From Anthropogastromicrobium sp963604075 (GTDB taxonomy: Bacteria > Bacillota > Clostridia > Lachnospirales > Lachnospiraceae), in contig CAVCPW010000054.1 in NCBI GenBank assembly GCA_963604075.1, positions 1 through 5,022 on the forward strand: DNA of 5,022 nt, written 5' to 3'. Below, one piece after another: positions 1 through 5,022 of the stretch (position 1 is its first letter; every line of letters begins with the position of its first letter). The position numbers and the translations under genes are program-made. The notes below the pieces were generated by a model. The model did no database searches, was not told the DNA's origin, and saw only the letters and a program-made list of their open reading frames with translations.

Positions 1-1247
1 GGCCTGATGAGACCCCAGATCTAAAATATTTTTACCCGACTGATACGTTGGTTACGGGTTATGATATCATTGGATTTTGGGTATCCAGAATGATTTTCTC
101 GGGCCTTGAATATACTGGGGAAAAACCTTTCAGTAATATTTTTATTCATGGACTTGTTCGTGATAGTCAGGGACGAAAGATGAGTAAATCTCTTGGAAAT
201 GGTATTGATCCGCTTGAAGTCATTGACCAGTACGGTGCCGATGCACTTCGTATGACATTGATGACAGGAAATGCGCCTGGCAACGATATGCGTTTCTACT
301 ATGAGCGTGTTGAGGCATCCAGAAACTTTGCAAACAAGATCTGGAATGCGTCTCGTTTTATTATGATGAACATGGAAAAGGCATCCACTGACAACGTTTC
401 TCTGGAAGATCTGACCATGGCAGATAAGTGGATTCTGAGCAAGTGTAACAGCTTGATCCAGGAAGTAACCGAGAATCTTGACCGGTATGAGATGGGTATT
501 GCACTTCAGAAGGTATACGATTTCGTTTGGGAAGAGTTCTGTGACTGGTATATTGAGATGGTAAAGCCACGTCTGTGGGATGATAAAAATGAGTCTCAGG
601 CTGCAGCAATCTGGACATTAAAGACCGTTCTTATTCAGTCTTTGAAGCTGCTGCATCCGTTCATTCCGTTCGTTACAGAAGAAATCTTCTGCAACTTACA
701 GGATGATGAGGAGAGCATCATGGTATCAGCATGGCCGGTAAGCAAGTCAGAGTGGAACTTTGCAGAGGAAGAGGAAGCTGTAGAGATGATGAAAGATGCC
801 GTTCGCGCAATCCGTACCGTGCGCACTTCCATGAACGTTCCACCGAGCAAGAAAGCTACCGTTTATGTTGTATCTGAGGATGTAAAGGTAAGAGAGATTT
901 TCGAGCACAACAAGATCTTTTTTGCAACGCTTGGTTACGCAAATGAGGTTCTGATTCAGTCTGACAAGAGCGGAATCGCTGACGATGCCGTATCTGCTGT
1001 AACAGCACGTGCAACCATGTATATGCCATTTGCGGAGCTGGTTGATATCGCAAAGGAAATCGAGCGTCTTGAGAAGGAAGAGAAGAAGCTTGAGGGCGAG
1101 TTAAAGCGTTCACATGGCATGCTGTCTAATGAGCGTTTCATAAGTAAGGCTCCGGCTGAGAAGATTGCCGAGGAGAAGGCAAAGCTGGAGAAGTATGAGG
1201 CGACTATGAAGCAGGTTAAGGAAAGACTGGCAGCTTTAAAGAAGTAA
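1..1247 (+). CDS. valS: Valyl-tRNA synthetase, C-terminal half (5'-truncated by window edge)
   Basis: Class I aminoacyl-tRNA synthetase that charges tRNA-Val with valine in the cytoplasm. The reading frame is already open at base 3, so the gene starts left of the window; 414 residues are visible of a protein that is usually about 880, and the HIGH motif and most of the editing domain are missing. The fragment opens in the late catalytic domain (FYPTDTLVTGYDIIGFWVSR), followed by the ATP-binding KMSKS signature, encoded at 177-191 within GRKMSKSLGNGIDP. Next comes the anticodon-binding helical domain, roughly 420-900, with typical WxxEFCDWYIE and LLHPFIPFVTEEI stretches. The last 65 or so residues (from about 1050) form a Lys/Glu-rich coiled coil, the tRNA-binding arm typical of ValRS, ending in a natural TAA. 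The coiled-coil arm and the GYDIIGFWVSR wording separate it from IleRS and LeuRS. There is no folC directly downstream, although that is a common neighbour in Firmicutes; instead a convergent gene follows. No frameshift or missing residue is seen. Confidence 0.97.
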   Translation, partial: PDETPDLKYFYPTDTLVTGYDIIGFWVSRMIFSGLEYTGEKPFSNIFIHGLVRDSQGRKMSKSLGNGIDPLEVIDQYGADALRMTLMTGNAPGNDMRFYYERVEASRNFANKIWNASRFIMMNMEKASTDNVSLEDLTMADKWILSKCNSLIQEVTENLDRYEMGIALQKVYDFVWEEFCDWYIEMVKPRLWDDKNESQAAAIWTLKTVLIQSLKLLHPFIPFVTEEIFCNLQDDEESIMVSAWPVSKSEWNFAEEEEAVEMMKDAVRAIRTVRTSMNVPPSKKATVYVVSEDVKVREIFEHNKIFFATLGYANEVLIQSDKSGIADDAVSAVTARATMYMPFAELVDIAKEIERLEKEEKKLEGELKRSHGMLSNERFISKAPAEKIAEEKAKLEKYEATMKQVKERLAALKK

Positions 1248-1272
1248 GTTGAAGTTTTTAACCAAATCAAGC

Positions 1273-1321
1273 AAGTAGCGAAGCGGATTGCGATATCCTA
1301 TTGACTAGAAAGCTTCGACTT
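1273..1321 (+). repeat. Bulged inverted repeat in the valS 3' untranslated region
   Basis: AAGT-ag-CGAAGC (1273-1284) can pair with GCTTCG-ACTT (1312-1321), giving 10 base pairs with a 2-base bulge. The loop contains a smaller GGAT/ATCC pairing (1285-1288 with 1295-1298). No T-run follows, so it is not a classical terminator. It may be a 3' end-stabilising or processing structure of the valS transcript, or simply chance. The rest of the 1248-1380 stretch holds no ORF or tRNA that I can support. Confidence 0.3.
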
Positions 1322-1380
1322 ATAGAAGTCAGAGTAATTGACAAAAGTAAATCGAAATAAAGAGAATATACTGGAATGTT

Positions 1381-1430
1381 AAAAAAGCCGTTCCCGGAGG
1401 CTTTTGTCTTGGGGAATGGCTTTTATTATA
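1381..1430. terminator. Bidirectional rho-independent terminator between valS and the methyltransferase gene
   Basis: AAAAGCCGTTCCC (1383-1395) pairs with GGGAATGGCTTTT (1412-1424) to make a 13-base-pair stem with a 16-base loop. In the + transcript all positions pair, with one G-U wobble (1390 with 1417), and the stem runs into TTTTATTATATTATT. In the - transcript the same position is an A-C mismatch, and the stem ends in six U (1386-1381). It sits 6 bases beyond the stop of the minus-strand methyltransferase gene and about 135 bases beyond the stop of valS, exactly where convergent genes need a shared terminator. Confidence 0.85.
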
Positions 1431-2687
1431 TTATTCTGAGATAGCATTATCTTTTCTACACAATAGACGATATAATGTCGGATTTACAGCGAAAGCAGAG
1501 AGAAGTTCATCGATTTCAGCTTTGTTATCAGCACAGCGTCCGTTATATACAGCGCGAATGAGTAAATTCTTCGGGGTATGAGCCATGTCGATAAACTCCA
1601 AAATCTGGGTGCGATAGCCCTTAGCTTCAAGAATCTGTGCGCGAAGTCCATCGGTCATAAGGGCGGCCATACGCTCTTTTAGAATGCCATAATGAAGAAC
1701 AGGAGAGAGCAGGTCGTTTTTCATTTGCTTGTTTAACTCATGCTGGCAGCATGGAACACTGAGAATGACTTTTGCTCCCCAGCTGACAGCCTTAGCAAGT
1801 GCGTAGTCAGTTGCCGTGTCGCAAGCGTGAAGCGTAACAACCATATCGACCTGGCTGCAACCATCGTAGTAGGCGATATCGCCACATAAGAATTCAAGTT
1901 TGTCATAGCCGTAGCGTACCGCGAGTTCGTTGCAGTGGAGAATAACGTCTTCCTTTAAGTCAAGCCCGGTAATACGCACTGGATATCCTTTTAAGACCTT
2001 CAGATAATAATAGATCGCGAAGGTCAGATAGGATTTTCCACAACCAAAATCCAAAATGCGAAGCTCACGCCCGGTTGGAAGTGCCGGAAGAATATCCTCG
2101 ATATATTCGAGGAAACGGTTGATCTGGCGGAATTTATCGTAGTGAGAGTGGACAATTGCGCCGGCCTGGGTCATGACACCAAGGTCGATCAGAAATGGAA
2201 CCGGAATACCTTCTTCAAGGATATATTTTTTCTTGCGATTGTGTTCAAGAGAGATTGTCGGAGCTTTCGCAGAGGTCGTGCTCATTTTCTTTTTGATTGT
2301 TGCAATACCTTTTTTGCTGACGAGAACATTGGCAGTAAAGTCTTGTGTTTCTACGACAGCGTTACGAAAGGGTACAGTGGCTTTTAAGTATGGTATAGTT
2401 TTGTCTGTATCACTTAAGGTGTCATTAGAGCTGCTATCTGCTGATGCGGTGGTATCGTTTATAGACAATTTTGTTGTCAGGTAGGCACAGGCATCCACAG
2501 TATTTAAATTTTTGTGGAAAACCTGAGTTTTGGTATATTCTTCTATTTGAAAAAGCAAAGTATCATTTTTTAATACCGGACGGGCACAAATTTTGATGAT
2601 ACCCTCCTTCGATGATGGATTGCTTAAAATGACTCTTATCAGCTTTTTGTTTAAGCTGTCAGCAAAAAGTGAGTGTAAATCGGACAT
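1431..2687 (-). CDS. METTL25-like class I SAM-dependent methyltransferase (Methyltransf_32 type), substrate unknown
   Basis: Predicted cytoplasmic S-adenosylmethionine-dependent methyltransferase of 418 residues. The ATG at 2687 is chosen because AAGAAGG lies 6 bases upstream; the frame stays open to a TTG at 2741, but no comparable Shine-Dalgarno supports longer starts. The N-terminal ~140 residues are an accessory region with a Ser/Thr/Asp-rich linker at about 73-97. A conserved-looking block follows (HNRKKKYILEEGIPVPFL, then DKFRQINRF at 184-192). The Rossmann catalytic domain starts with motif I DFGCGK (213-218), an acidic motif II GLDLKE (241-246), GD at 269-270, then LHACDTATD (286-294) and PCCQHE (312-317). 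The LHAC..ATD and PCC.HE motifs are what I recall from the family that includes eukaryotic METTL25, whose bacterial members have no defined substrate as far as I know; RNA is a guess. It converges on valS and is divergent from the ATP-grasp gene. The family call is from memory of motifs, not a search. Confidence 0.85.
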   Translation of the reverse strand: MSDLHSLFADSLNKKLIRVILSNPSSKEGIIKICARPVLKNDTLLFQIEEYTKTQVFHKNLNTVDACAYLTTKLSINDTTASADSSSNDTLSDTDKTIPYLKATVPFRNAVVETQDFTANVLVSKKGIATIKKKMSTTSAKAPTISLEHNRKKKYILEEGIPVPFLIDLGVMTQAGAIVHSHYDKFRQINRFLEYIEDILPALPTGRELRILDFGCGKSYLTFAIYYYLKVLKGYPVRITGLDLKEDVILHCNELAVRYGYDKLEFLCGDIAYYDGCSQVDMVVTLHACDTATDYALAKAVSWGAKVILSVPCCQHELNKQMKNDLLSPVLHYGILKERMAALMTDGLRAQILEAKGYRTQILEFIDMAHTPKNLLIRAVYNGRCADNKAEIDELLSAFAVNPTLYRLLCRKDNAISE

Positions 2688-2732
2688 AAAAAACCTTCTT
2701 TCCGCAGAGTGTCCAAACATCTGCTGTGTATG

Positions 2733-2742
2733 TTTGCGCAAA
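2733..2742. promoter_or_regulatory. Perfect 10-base palindrome in the divergent intergenic region, possible operator
   Basis: TTTGCGCAAA is a perfect palindrome; the flanking bases (G on both sides) do not extend it. It lies 7 bases upstream of the -35 box of the + strand promoter and within the predicted 5' leader of the - strand methyltransferase transcript. A repressor or activator dimer could bind here and affect both genes, but a 10-base palindrome can also arise by chance. Confidence 0.3.
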
Positions 2743-2749
2743 GTTATTC

Positions 2750-2778
2750 TTGCTATTTCATAGATTTAATCTTATAAT
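2750..2778 (+). promoter_or_regulatory. Sigma-A type promoter for the ATP-grasp gene
   Basis: A perfect -10 box TATAAT at 2773-2778 is preceded, after exactly 17 bases, by TTGCTA at 2750-2755, which matches four of six consensus positions. Transcription would start near 2785, giving a leader of about 29 bases before the ATG at 2814, with the ribosome binding site inside it. Confidence 0.75.
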
Positions 2779-2797
2779 ACAAGTATTCCAAAATCAA
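2769..2797 (-). promoter_or_regulatory. Candidate promoter for the methyltransferase gene, overlapping the opposite promoter
   Basis: Read on the - strand, TTGATT (2797-2792, four of six matches) is followed after 17 bases by TAAGAT (2774-2769, four of six matches). The start would be near 2762, leaving a leader of about 75 bases before the ATG at 2687. Its -10 shares bases 2773-2774 with the TATAAT of the + strand promoter, so the two could not be occupied together. It is weaker than the + strand promoter and is supported mainly by spacing and position. Confidence 0.45.
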
Positions 2798-2804
2798 GAG
2801 GAAG
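2796..2804 (+). promoter_or_regulatory. Ribosome binding site of the ATP-grasp gene, with a competing out-of-frame ATG
   Basis: AAGAGGAAG is the only Shine-Dalgarno-like stretch in the leader. Its GAGG core (2798-2801) is 12 bases from the true ATG at 2814, but only 7 bases from an out-of-frame ATG at 2809 that opens a 10-codon ORF (MQWKIVKAVT) ending at 2841. The ATG at 2814 is still the gene start: no other in-frame start lies between it and the TAA at 2775-2777, and the protein matches its family from there. Confidence 0.6.
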
Positions 2805-2813
2805 TTTAATGCA

Positions 2814-3749
2814 ATGGAAAATAGTAAAAGCAGTTACGTAAAAATCATAAATGAAATTTGTGTAGAGGAGGGCATTGCTCTTAGCAGTTACTCATATGAC
2901 TGGGCGTTTTGTCTGAAAAAGGATGGAAAACGGGCTTTTATCTTAGGCTACCAGTTCGGACTCAATCCGTCTTCTGTGCAGCAGGTATGCAATGATAAGA
3001 ATATTGCAAGTGAAGTGCTGAAGGAAGAAGGCATTCCAAGTGTTTACCATGCCTGCTTTATGGCACCGTCCATGTTACAGTATACAGGAGGAAAGGGCAG
3101 TTGGAAGGCGCTTTTAGCCGAGCTTGAGAATGGACCGCTTGTCTGCAAGGATAATTATGGAACCGGTGGAAATCTGGTTTTTAAGGTGGAAACGCAGGCA
3201 CAGCTCGAGCAGGCCGCATCCGATGTGTATGCTGCCTCGGAAGCGATGGCAGTTTGCAGCTATGAGAAGATACAGAGTGAGTATCGTCTGGTTATCTTAG
3301 ACGGAGAAATTCGCCTTGCCTTTTCTAAGATTCGCCCATCATTAACCGGTGACGGTGTATCTACAGTCGGCAAGCTGCTGGCAGAGGAGATTGCAAAAGG
3401 AAAAATTTACAGTTTCTTAGTGCCGAATGATGCCGAGCTTTCTAAGGTACCGGCAAGGGGGGAGTCTTATTTACTAAATTGGAAGCATAACCTTGGACAG
3501 GGAGCCAGTGCGCTTACGCTTTCCATTTCGAATCTGGAGGAGGAACTTGTAGGTTTAGTAAAGAGGACAGCGAAAGCACTTGGTATTCGTTTCGCTTCGA
3601 TTGATATGATTAAGACCGAGGCAGGTTGGAAAGTACTTGAAGTCAATGCCGGTGTTATGATGGAGCATTTCGCTTCCTCTGGCAAGGAGCAGTACCAGAC
3701 AGCGAAGGCAATCTATCGCGATGCGATTCTGAAGATGTTTGAGGGTTGA
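2814..3749 (+). CDS. Stand-alone ATP-grasp ligase resembling the ATP-grasp domain of cyanophycin synthetase; substrate unknown
   Basis: Predicted soluble cytoplasmic enzyme of 311 residues. ATP-grasp enzymes usually join a carboxylate, activated as an acyl-phosphate, to an amine or thiol. Residues 1-60 resemble a pre-ATP-grasp region and lead into DKNIASEVLKEEGIPS (61-76), the usual entry to the fold. The nucleotide-binding lysine and glycine-rich loop are KDNYGTGGN (112-120). E151, in SYEKIQSEYR, is the likely adenine-side hinge residue. R158, R174 and the TGDG turn (178-181) resemble the cyanophycin synthetase and GshAB pattern, and LNWKHNLGQGAS (221-232) parallels their LxxxxNLSxGG segment. 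D264 and E276-V-N278 fit the Mg-ATP ligands. It is much shorter than CphA (about 870 residues) because no Mur-ligase-like half is present, so it may be an amino-acid or peptide ligase. All key residues appear intact. It is divergent from the methyltransferase gene and followed after 66 bases by a small gene on the same strand. Confidence 0.85.
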   Translation: MENSKSSYVKIINEICVEEGIALSSYSYDWAFCLKKDGKRAFILGYQFGLNPSSVQQVCNDKNIASEVLKEEGIPSVYHACFMAPSMLQYTGGKGSWKALLAELENGPLVCKDNYGTGGNLVFKVETQAQLEQAASDVYAASEAMAVCSYEKIQSEYRLVILDGEIRLAFSKIRPSLTGDGVSTVGKLLAEEIAKGKIYSFLVPNDAELSKVPARGESYLLNWKHNLGQGASALTLSISNLEEELVGLVKRTAKALGIRFASIDMIKTEAGWKVLEVNAGVMMEHFASSGKEQYQTAKAIYRDAILKMFEG

Positions 3750-3774
3750 TTTTTTGCCTGAAAATAGGTATGAT
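3746..3774 (+). promoter_or_regulatory. Promoter for the small-protein/TPR operon, overlapping the ATP-grasp stop codon
   Basis: TTGATT at 3746-3751 (four of six matches) and TATGAT at 3769-3774 (five of six) are separated by exactly 17 bases. The -35 box contains the TGA stop (3747-3749) of the ATP-grasp gene. Transcription would start near 3781, leaving a leader of about 34 bases. No terminator is seen between the ATP-grasp gene and this unit, so read-through is also likely. Confidence 0.6.
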
Positions 3775-3781
3775 AATGCAA

Positions 3782-3796
3782 GGGTCAAATTTGCCC
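3782..3796. promoter_or_regulatory. Near-palindrome at the predicted transcription start, possible operator
   Basis: GGG-t-CAAATTTG-CCC is an inverted repeat broken only by one extra T at 3785. It begins at about +1 of the predicted transcript, a usual place for a repressor site. It is not a terminator, because it has no loop and no following T-run. Its regulatory role is speculative. Confidence 0.25.
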
Positions 3797-3815
3797 ACAC
3801 AGAAAGGTGTAAAGT

Positions 3816-3962
3816 ATGATAAATTTTGAGGAAGAACTGGCAAAGTTTAAGCCAAGTCTTGAAGTAGACGAAACTGAAAAAGCCATTCTGAACGATAAAA
3901 TGGTGGACATCACCGATATCCTTCAGGAACTGATGAATGAGATGAACGAAATTAAGAAGTAA
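3816..3962 (+). CDS. Small acidic helical protein, 48 residues, function unknown
   Basis: ATG at 3816 is preceded by AAAGGTG ending 6 bases upstream, and the frame ends in TAA at 3960. The product has 13 acidic and 6 basic residues, no signal peptide and no membrane segment. A helix breaker (P13) splits a short N-terminal helix from a longer one: residues 24-46 carry hydrophobics at I24/L25, M29, I32, L36, L39, M43 and I46, an a/d-like spacing that suggests an amphipathic or coiled-coil helix for protein-protein contact. I do not recognise a family. The good ribosome binding site, an upstream promoter, the clean codon pattern, and the next gene starting 16 bases later argue that it is real. 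It is probably co-transcribed with the zinc-ribbon/TPR gene and may be a partner of that protein, which is inference from position only. Confidence 0.75.
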   Translation: MINFEEELAKFKPSLEVDETEKAILNDKMVDITDILQELMNEMNEIKK

Positions 3963-3968
3963 ACACAC

Positions 3969-3973
3969 GGAGG
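3969..3973 (+). promoter_or_regulatory. Ribosome binding site that sets the start of the zinc-ribbon/TPR gene
   Basis: GGAGG lies 5 bases before the ATG at 3979. An out-of-frame ATG at 3975 is only 1 base from this site, too close for use, and opens just 7 codons (MHEVLCL). The frame from 3979 begins at once with a zinc-ribbon CxxC, which confirms the start. Confidence 0.85.
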
Positions 3974-3978
3974 AATGC

Positions 3979-5022
3979 ATGAAGTGCTATGCTTGTAATT
4001 GCAGATTATCCCCGGATCGGGATGTCTGCCCAAAATGCGGAGCTGATATCAGGCTTTATCGTAAGATTATCTACGCTTCCAATCAGTATTACAATCTGGG
4101 TCTGGCGCGAGCCAAGGCAAGAGATCTGACGGGAGCAGCAGAATGTCTTCGCACCAGTCTGCAGCTATATAAGAAAAACATCAGTGCCAGAAACCTGCTC
4201 GGACTTGTCTATTATGAGATGGGCGAGGCAGCGCTGGCATTAAAGGAATGGGTAATCAGCAAGAATCTTCGTCACAGAGGAAATATTGCGGACGAGTACA
4301 TTAAGGATATGCGTGATAATCGCCAGTCATTAGACAGTGCAGATCACAGCATACGAAAGTTTAATCAGGCACTTGAATATGCCAAGACAGGGTCACGCGA
4401 TATGGCAGTGATTCAGCTGAAGAAAGTCATTAGCGTCAATCCAAGAATGATCAAGGCGTATCAGCTGTTAGCACTTCTCTATATGGAAGACCAGAAGTAT
4501 GAACAGGCGCTTGGCGTTATTGACCGCTGTCTTGAGATTGACCGTGGAAATCCAGGCGCGCTTTCATATAAGAGAGAGCTGGAAACCAATTATAAGGTTT
4601 CAAAGAAAAAGAATTCCGTTGACGTAGCGGGTGAACTTGAACGAGAGGAAGTGATCATTCCTGTTCGCATGCGCGACTATGGCAGTTATCTGGCAGCAGC
4701 AGCTTATGTATTGGTTGGCTTCTTATTGTCACTTGGCGTATTATATTATGTGATTATGCCGGGAAAGGAAGCACAGCTTGACGAGAGCAATCAGGCAACG
4801 ATTCAGCAGTATGAGGATAAATATGTTACATTAAATGCCAATATTACTGAGTTGGAGGATAAGCTTGAAAAGCTTCAGAACGAGAAGGATCAGGATGCTG
4901 AAAGCTATAAGAACAGCAGCAGCGAGACAGAGCAACTTGTAAATGCATATCAGTCACTTCTAGCAGTGGCAAAACCATTTGTTGAGGAAGATTATGCACA
5001 GGCGGTTGACCTGTATGCAGAT
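3979..5022 (+). CDS. Zinc-ribbon, TPR, single-pass membrane protein (3'-truncated by window edge)
   Basis: 348 residues are visible with no stop, so the gene continues to the right. The N-terminus is a short zinc ribbon: C3-x2-C6 and C17-x2-C20 (MKCYACNC, then CPKCG). Residues about 33-100 and 126-190 form helical tetratricopeptide-like repeats, for example ARNLLGLVYYEMGEAALALKEW and AYQLLALLYMEDQKYEQALGVIDRCLEID. After a charged linker, residues about 237-260 form one hydrophobic segment (YLAAAAYVLVGFLLSLGVLYY). Arginines just before it (VRMRDY) predict that the zinc ribbon and TPRs are cytoplasmic and the C-terminal part outside. Outside, residues about 265-325 are a polar coiled coil, and AKPFVEEDYAQAVDLY looks like the start of an extracytoplasmic repeat. 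There is no catalytic motif; a scaffold or sensor linking a cytoplasmic partner to the envelope is a reasonable inference. The gene is 16 bases downstream of the 48-residue ORF. Confidence 0.85.
   Translation, partial: MKCYACNCRLSPDRDVCPKCGADIRLYRKIIYASNQYYNLGLARAKARDLTGAAECLRTSLQLYKKNISARNLLGLVYYEMGEAALALKEWVISKNLRHRGNIADEYIKDMRDNRQSLDSADHSIRKFNQALEYAKTGSRDMAVIQLKKVISVNPRMIKAYQLLALLYMEDQKYEQALGVIDRCLEIDRGNPGALSYKRELETNYKVSKKKNSVDVAGELEREEVIIPVRMRDYGSYLAAAAYVLVGFLLSLGVLYYVIMPGKEAQLDESNQATIQQYEDKYVTLNANITELEDKLEKLQNEKDQDAESYKNSSSETEQLVNAYQSLLAVAKPFVEEDYAQAVDLYAD

Noticed and set aside
956..1270. A 104-codon minus-strand ORF rich in Ser and Phe opposite the end of valS.
   Set aside because: It is the antisense shadow of the Lys/Glu-rich coiled coil of ValRS, with no ribosome binding site or family resemblance.
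1338..1372. A perfect TTGACA (1338-1343) followed by TATACT (1367-1372), suggesting a promoter in the valS 3' region.
   Set aside because: The spacer is 23 bases, well beyond the usable range, and only the terminator and the end of a convergent gene lie downstream.
2142..2484. Two overlapping + strand ORFs (81 and 103 codons) with hydrophobic stretches.
   Set aside because: Both are antisense to the well-supported methyltransferase gene and show no domain or start signal.
2688..2741. An N-terminal extension of the methyltransferase to the ATG at 2720 or TTG at 2741.
   Set aside because: The ATG at 2687 has AAGAAGG at ideal spacing; the longer starts lack a comparable site, and the extra residues look like translated leader.
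3782..3796. The GGG...CCC inverted repeat as a terminator for the ATP-grasp gene.
   Set aside because: It would have essentially no loop and is followed by ACACAG rather than a T-run.
3555..3980. A 141-codon minus-strand ORF spanning the end of the ATP-grasp gene and the small gene.
   Set aside because: It runs antisense through two supported genes, and its composition is that of a shadow frame.

Overview
This window looks like ordinary chromosome from a low-to-moderate GC Gram-positive bacterium, most likely a Clostridia member of the Lachnospiraceae type. That is inferred from clear AGGAGG-type ribosome binding sites, TTGACA/TATAAT-like promoters with 17-base spacers, a clostridial-looking valyl-tRNA synthetase, and the style of the zinc-ribbon/TPR membrane protein. 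The genus cannot be resolved by eye. There is no sign of phage, insertion sequence, CRISPR array, tRNA or rRNA.

Layout. Bases 1-1247 hold the C-terminal half of valS on the + strand. A 183-base gap follows, with a bulged hairpin and then a strong hairpin that probably terminates transcription in both directions. Converging on it from the right is a 418-codon methyltransferase gene on the - strand (1431-2687) of the METTL25-like Methyltransf_32 type. A 126-base divergent intergenic region (2688-2813) carries two face-to-face promoter candidates whose -10 boxes overlap, plus a perfect 10-base palindrome. To the right, on the + strand, come a 311-codon stand-alone ATP-grasp ligase (2814-3749), a 48-codon acidic small protein (3816-3962), and a zinc-ribbon/TPR/single-pass membrane protein that runs off the right edge (3979-5022, 348 codons visible).

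How the genes fit together. valS is housekeeping and appears to end a transcription unit here. The methyltransferase and the ATP-grasp gene are divergent and may share control through their overlapping promoters. The small protein and the zinc-ribbon/TPR protein are 16 bases apart and should be co-transcribed, from a promoter that overlaps the stop codon of the ATP-grasp gene, by read-through from that gene, or both. The substrates of the methyltransferase and the ligase are unknown. The most interesting material is the right-hand part: a cyanophycin-synthetase-like ligase without its usual partner domain, an easily missed small ORF, and a two-sided TPR membrane protein. No complete new system can be claimed from this window alone.
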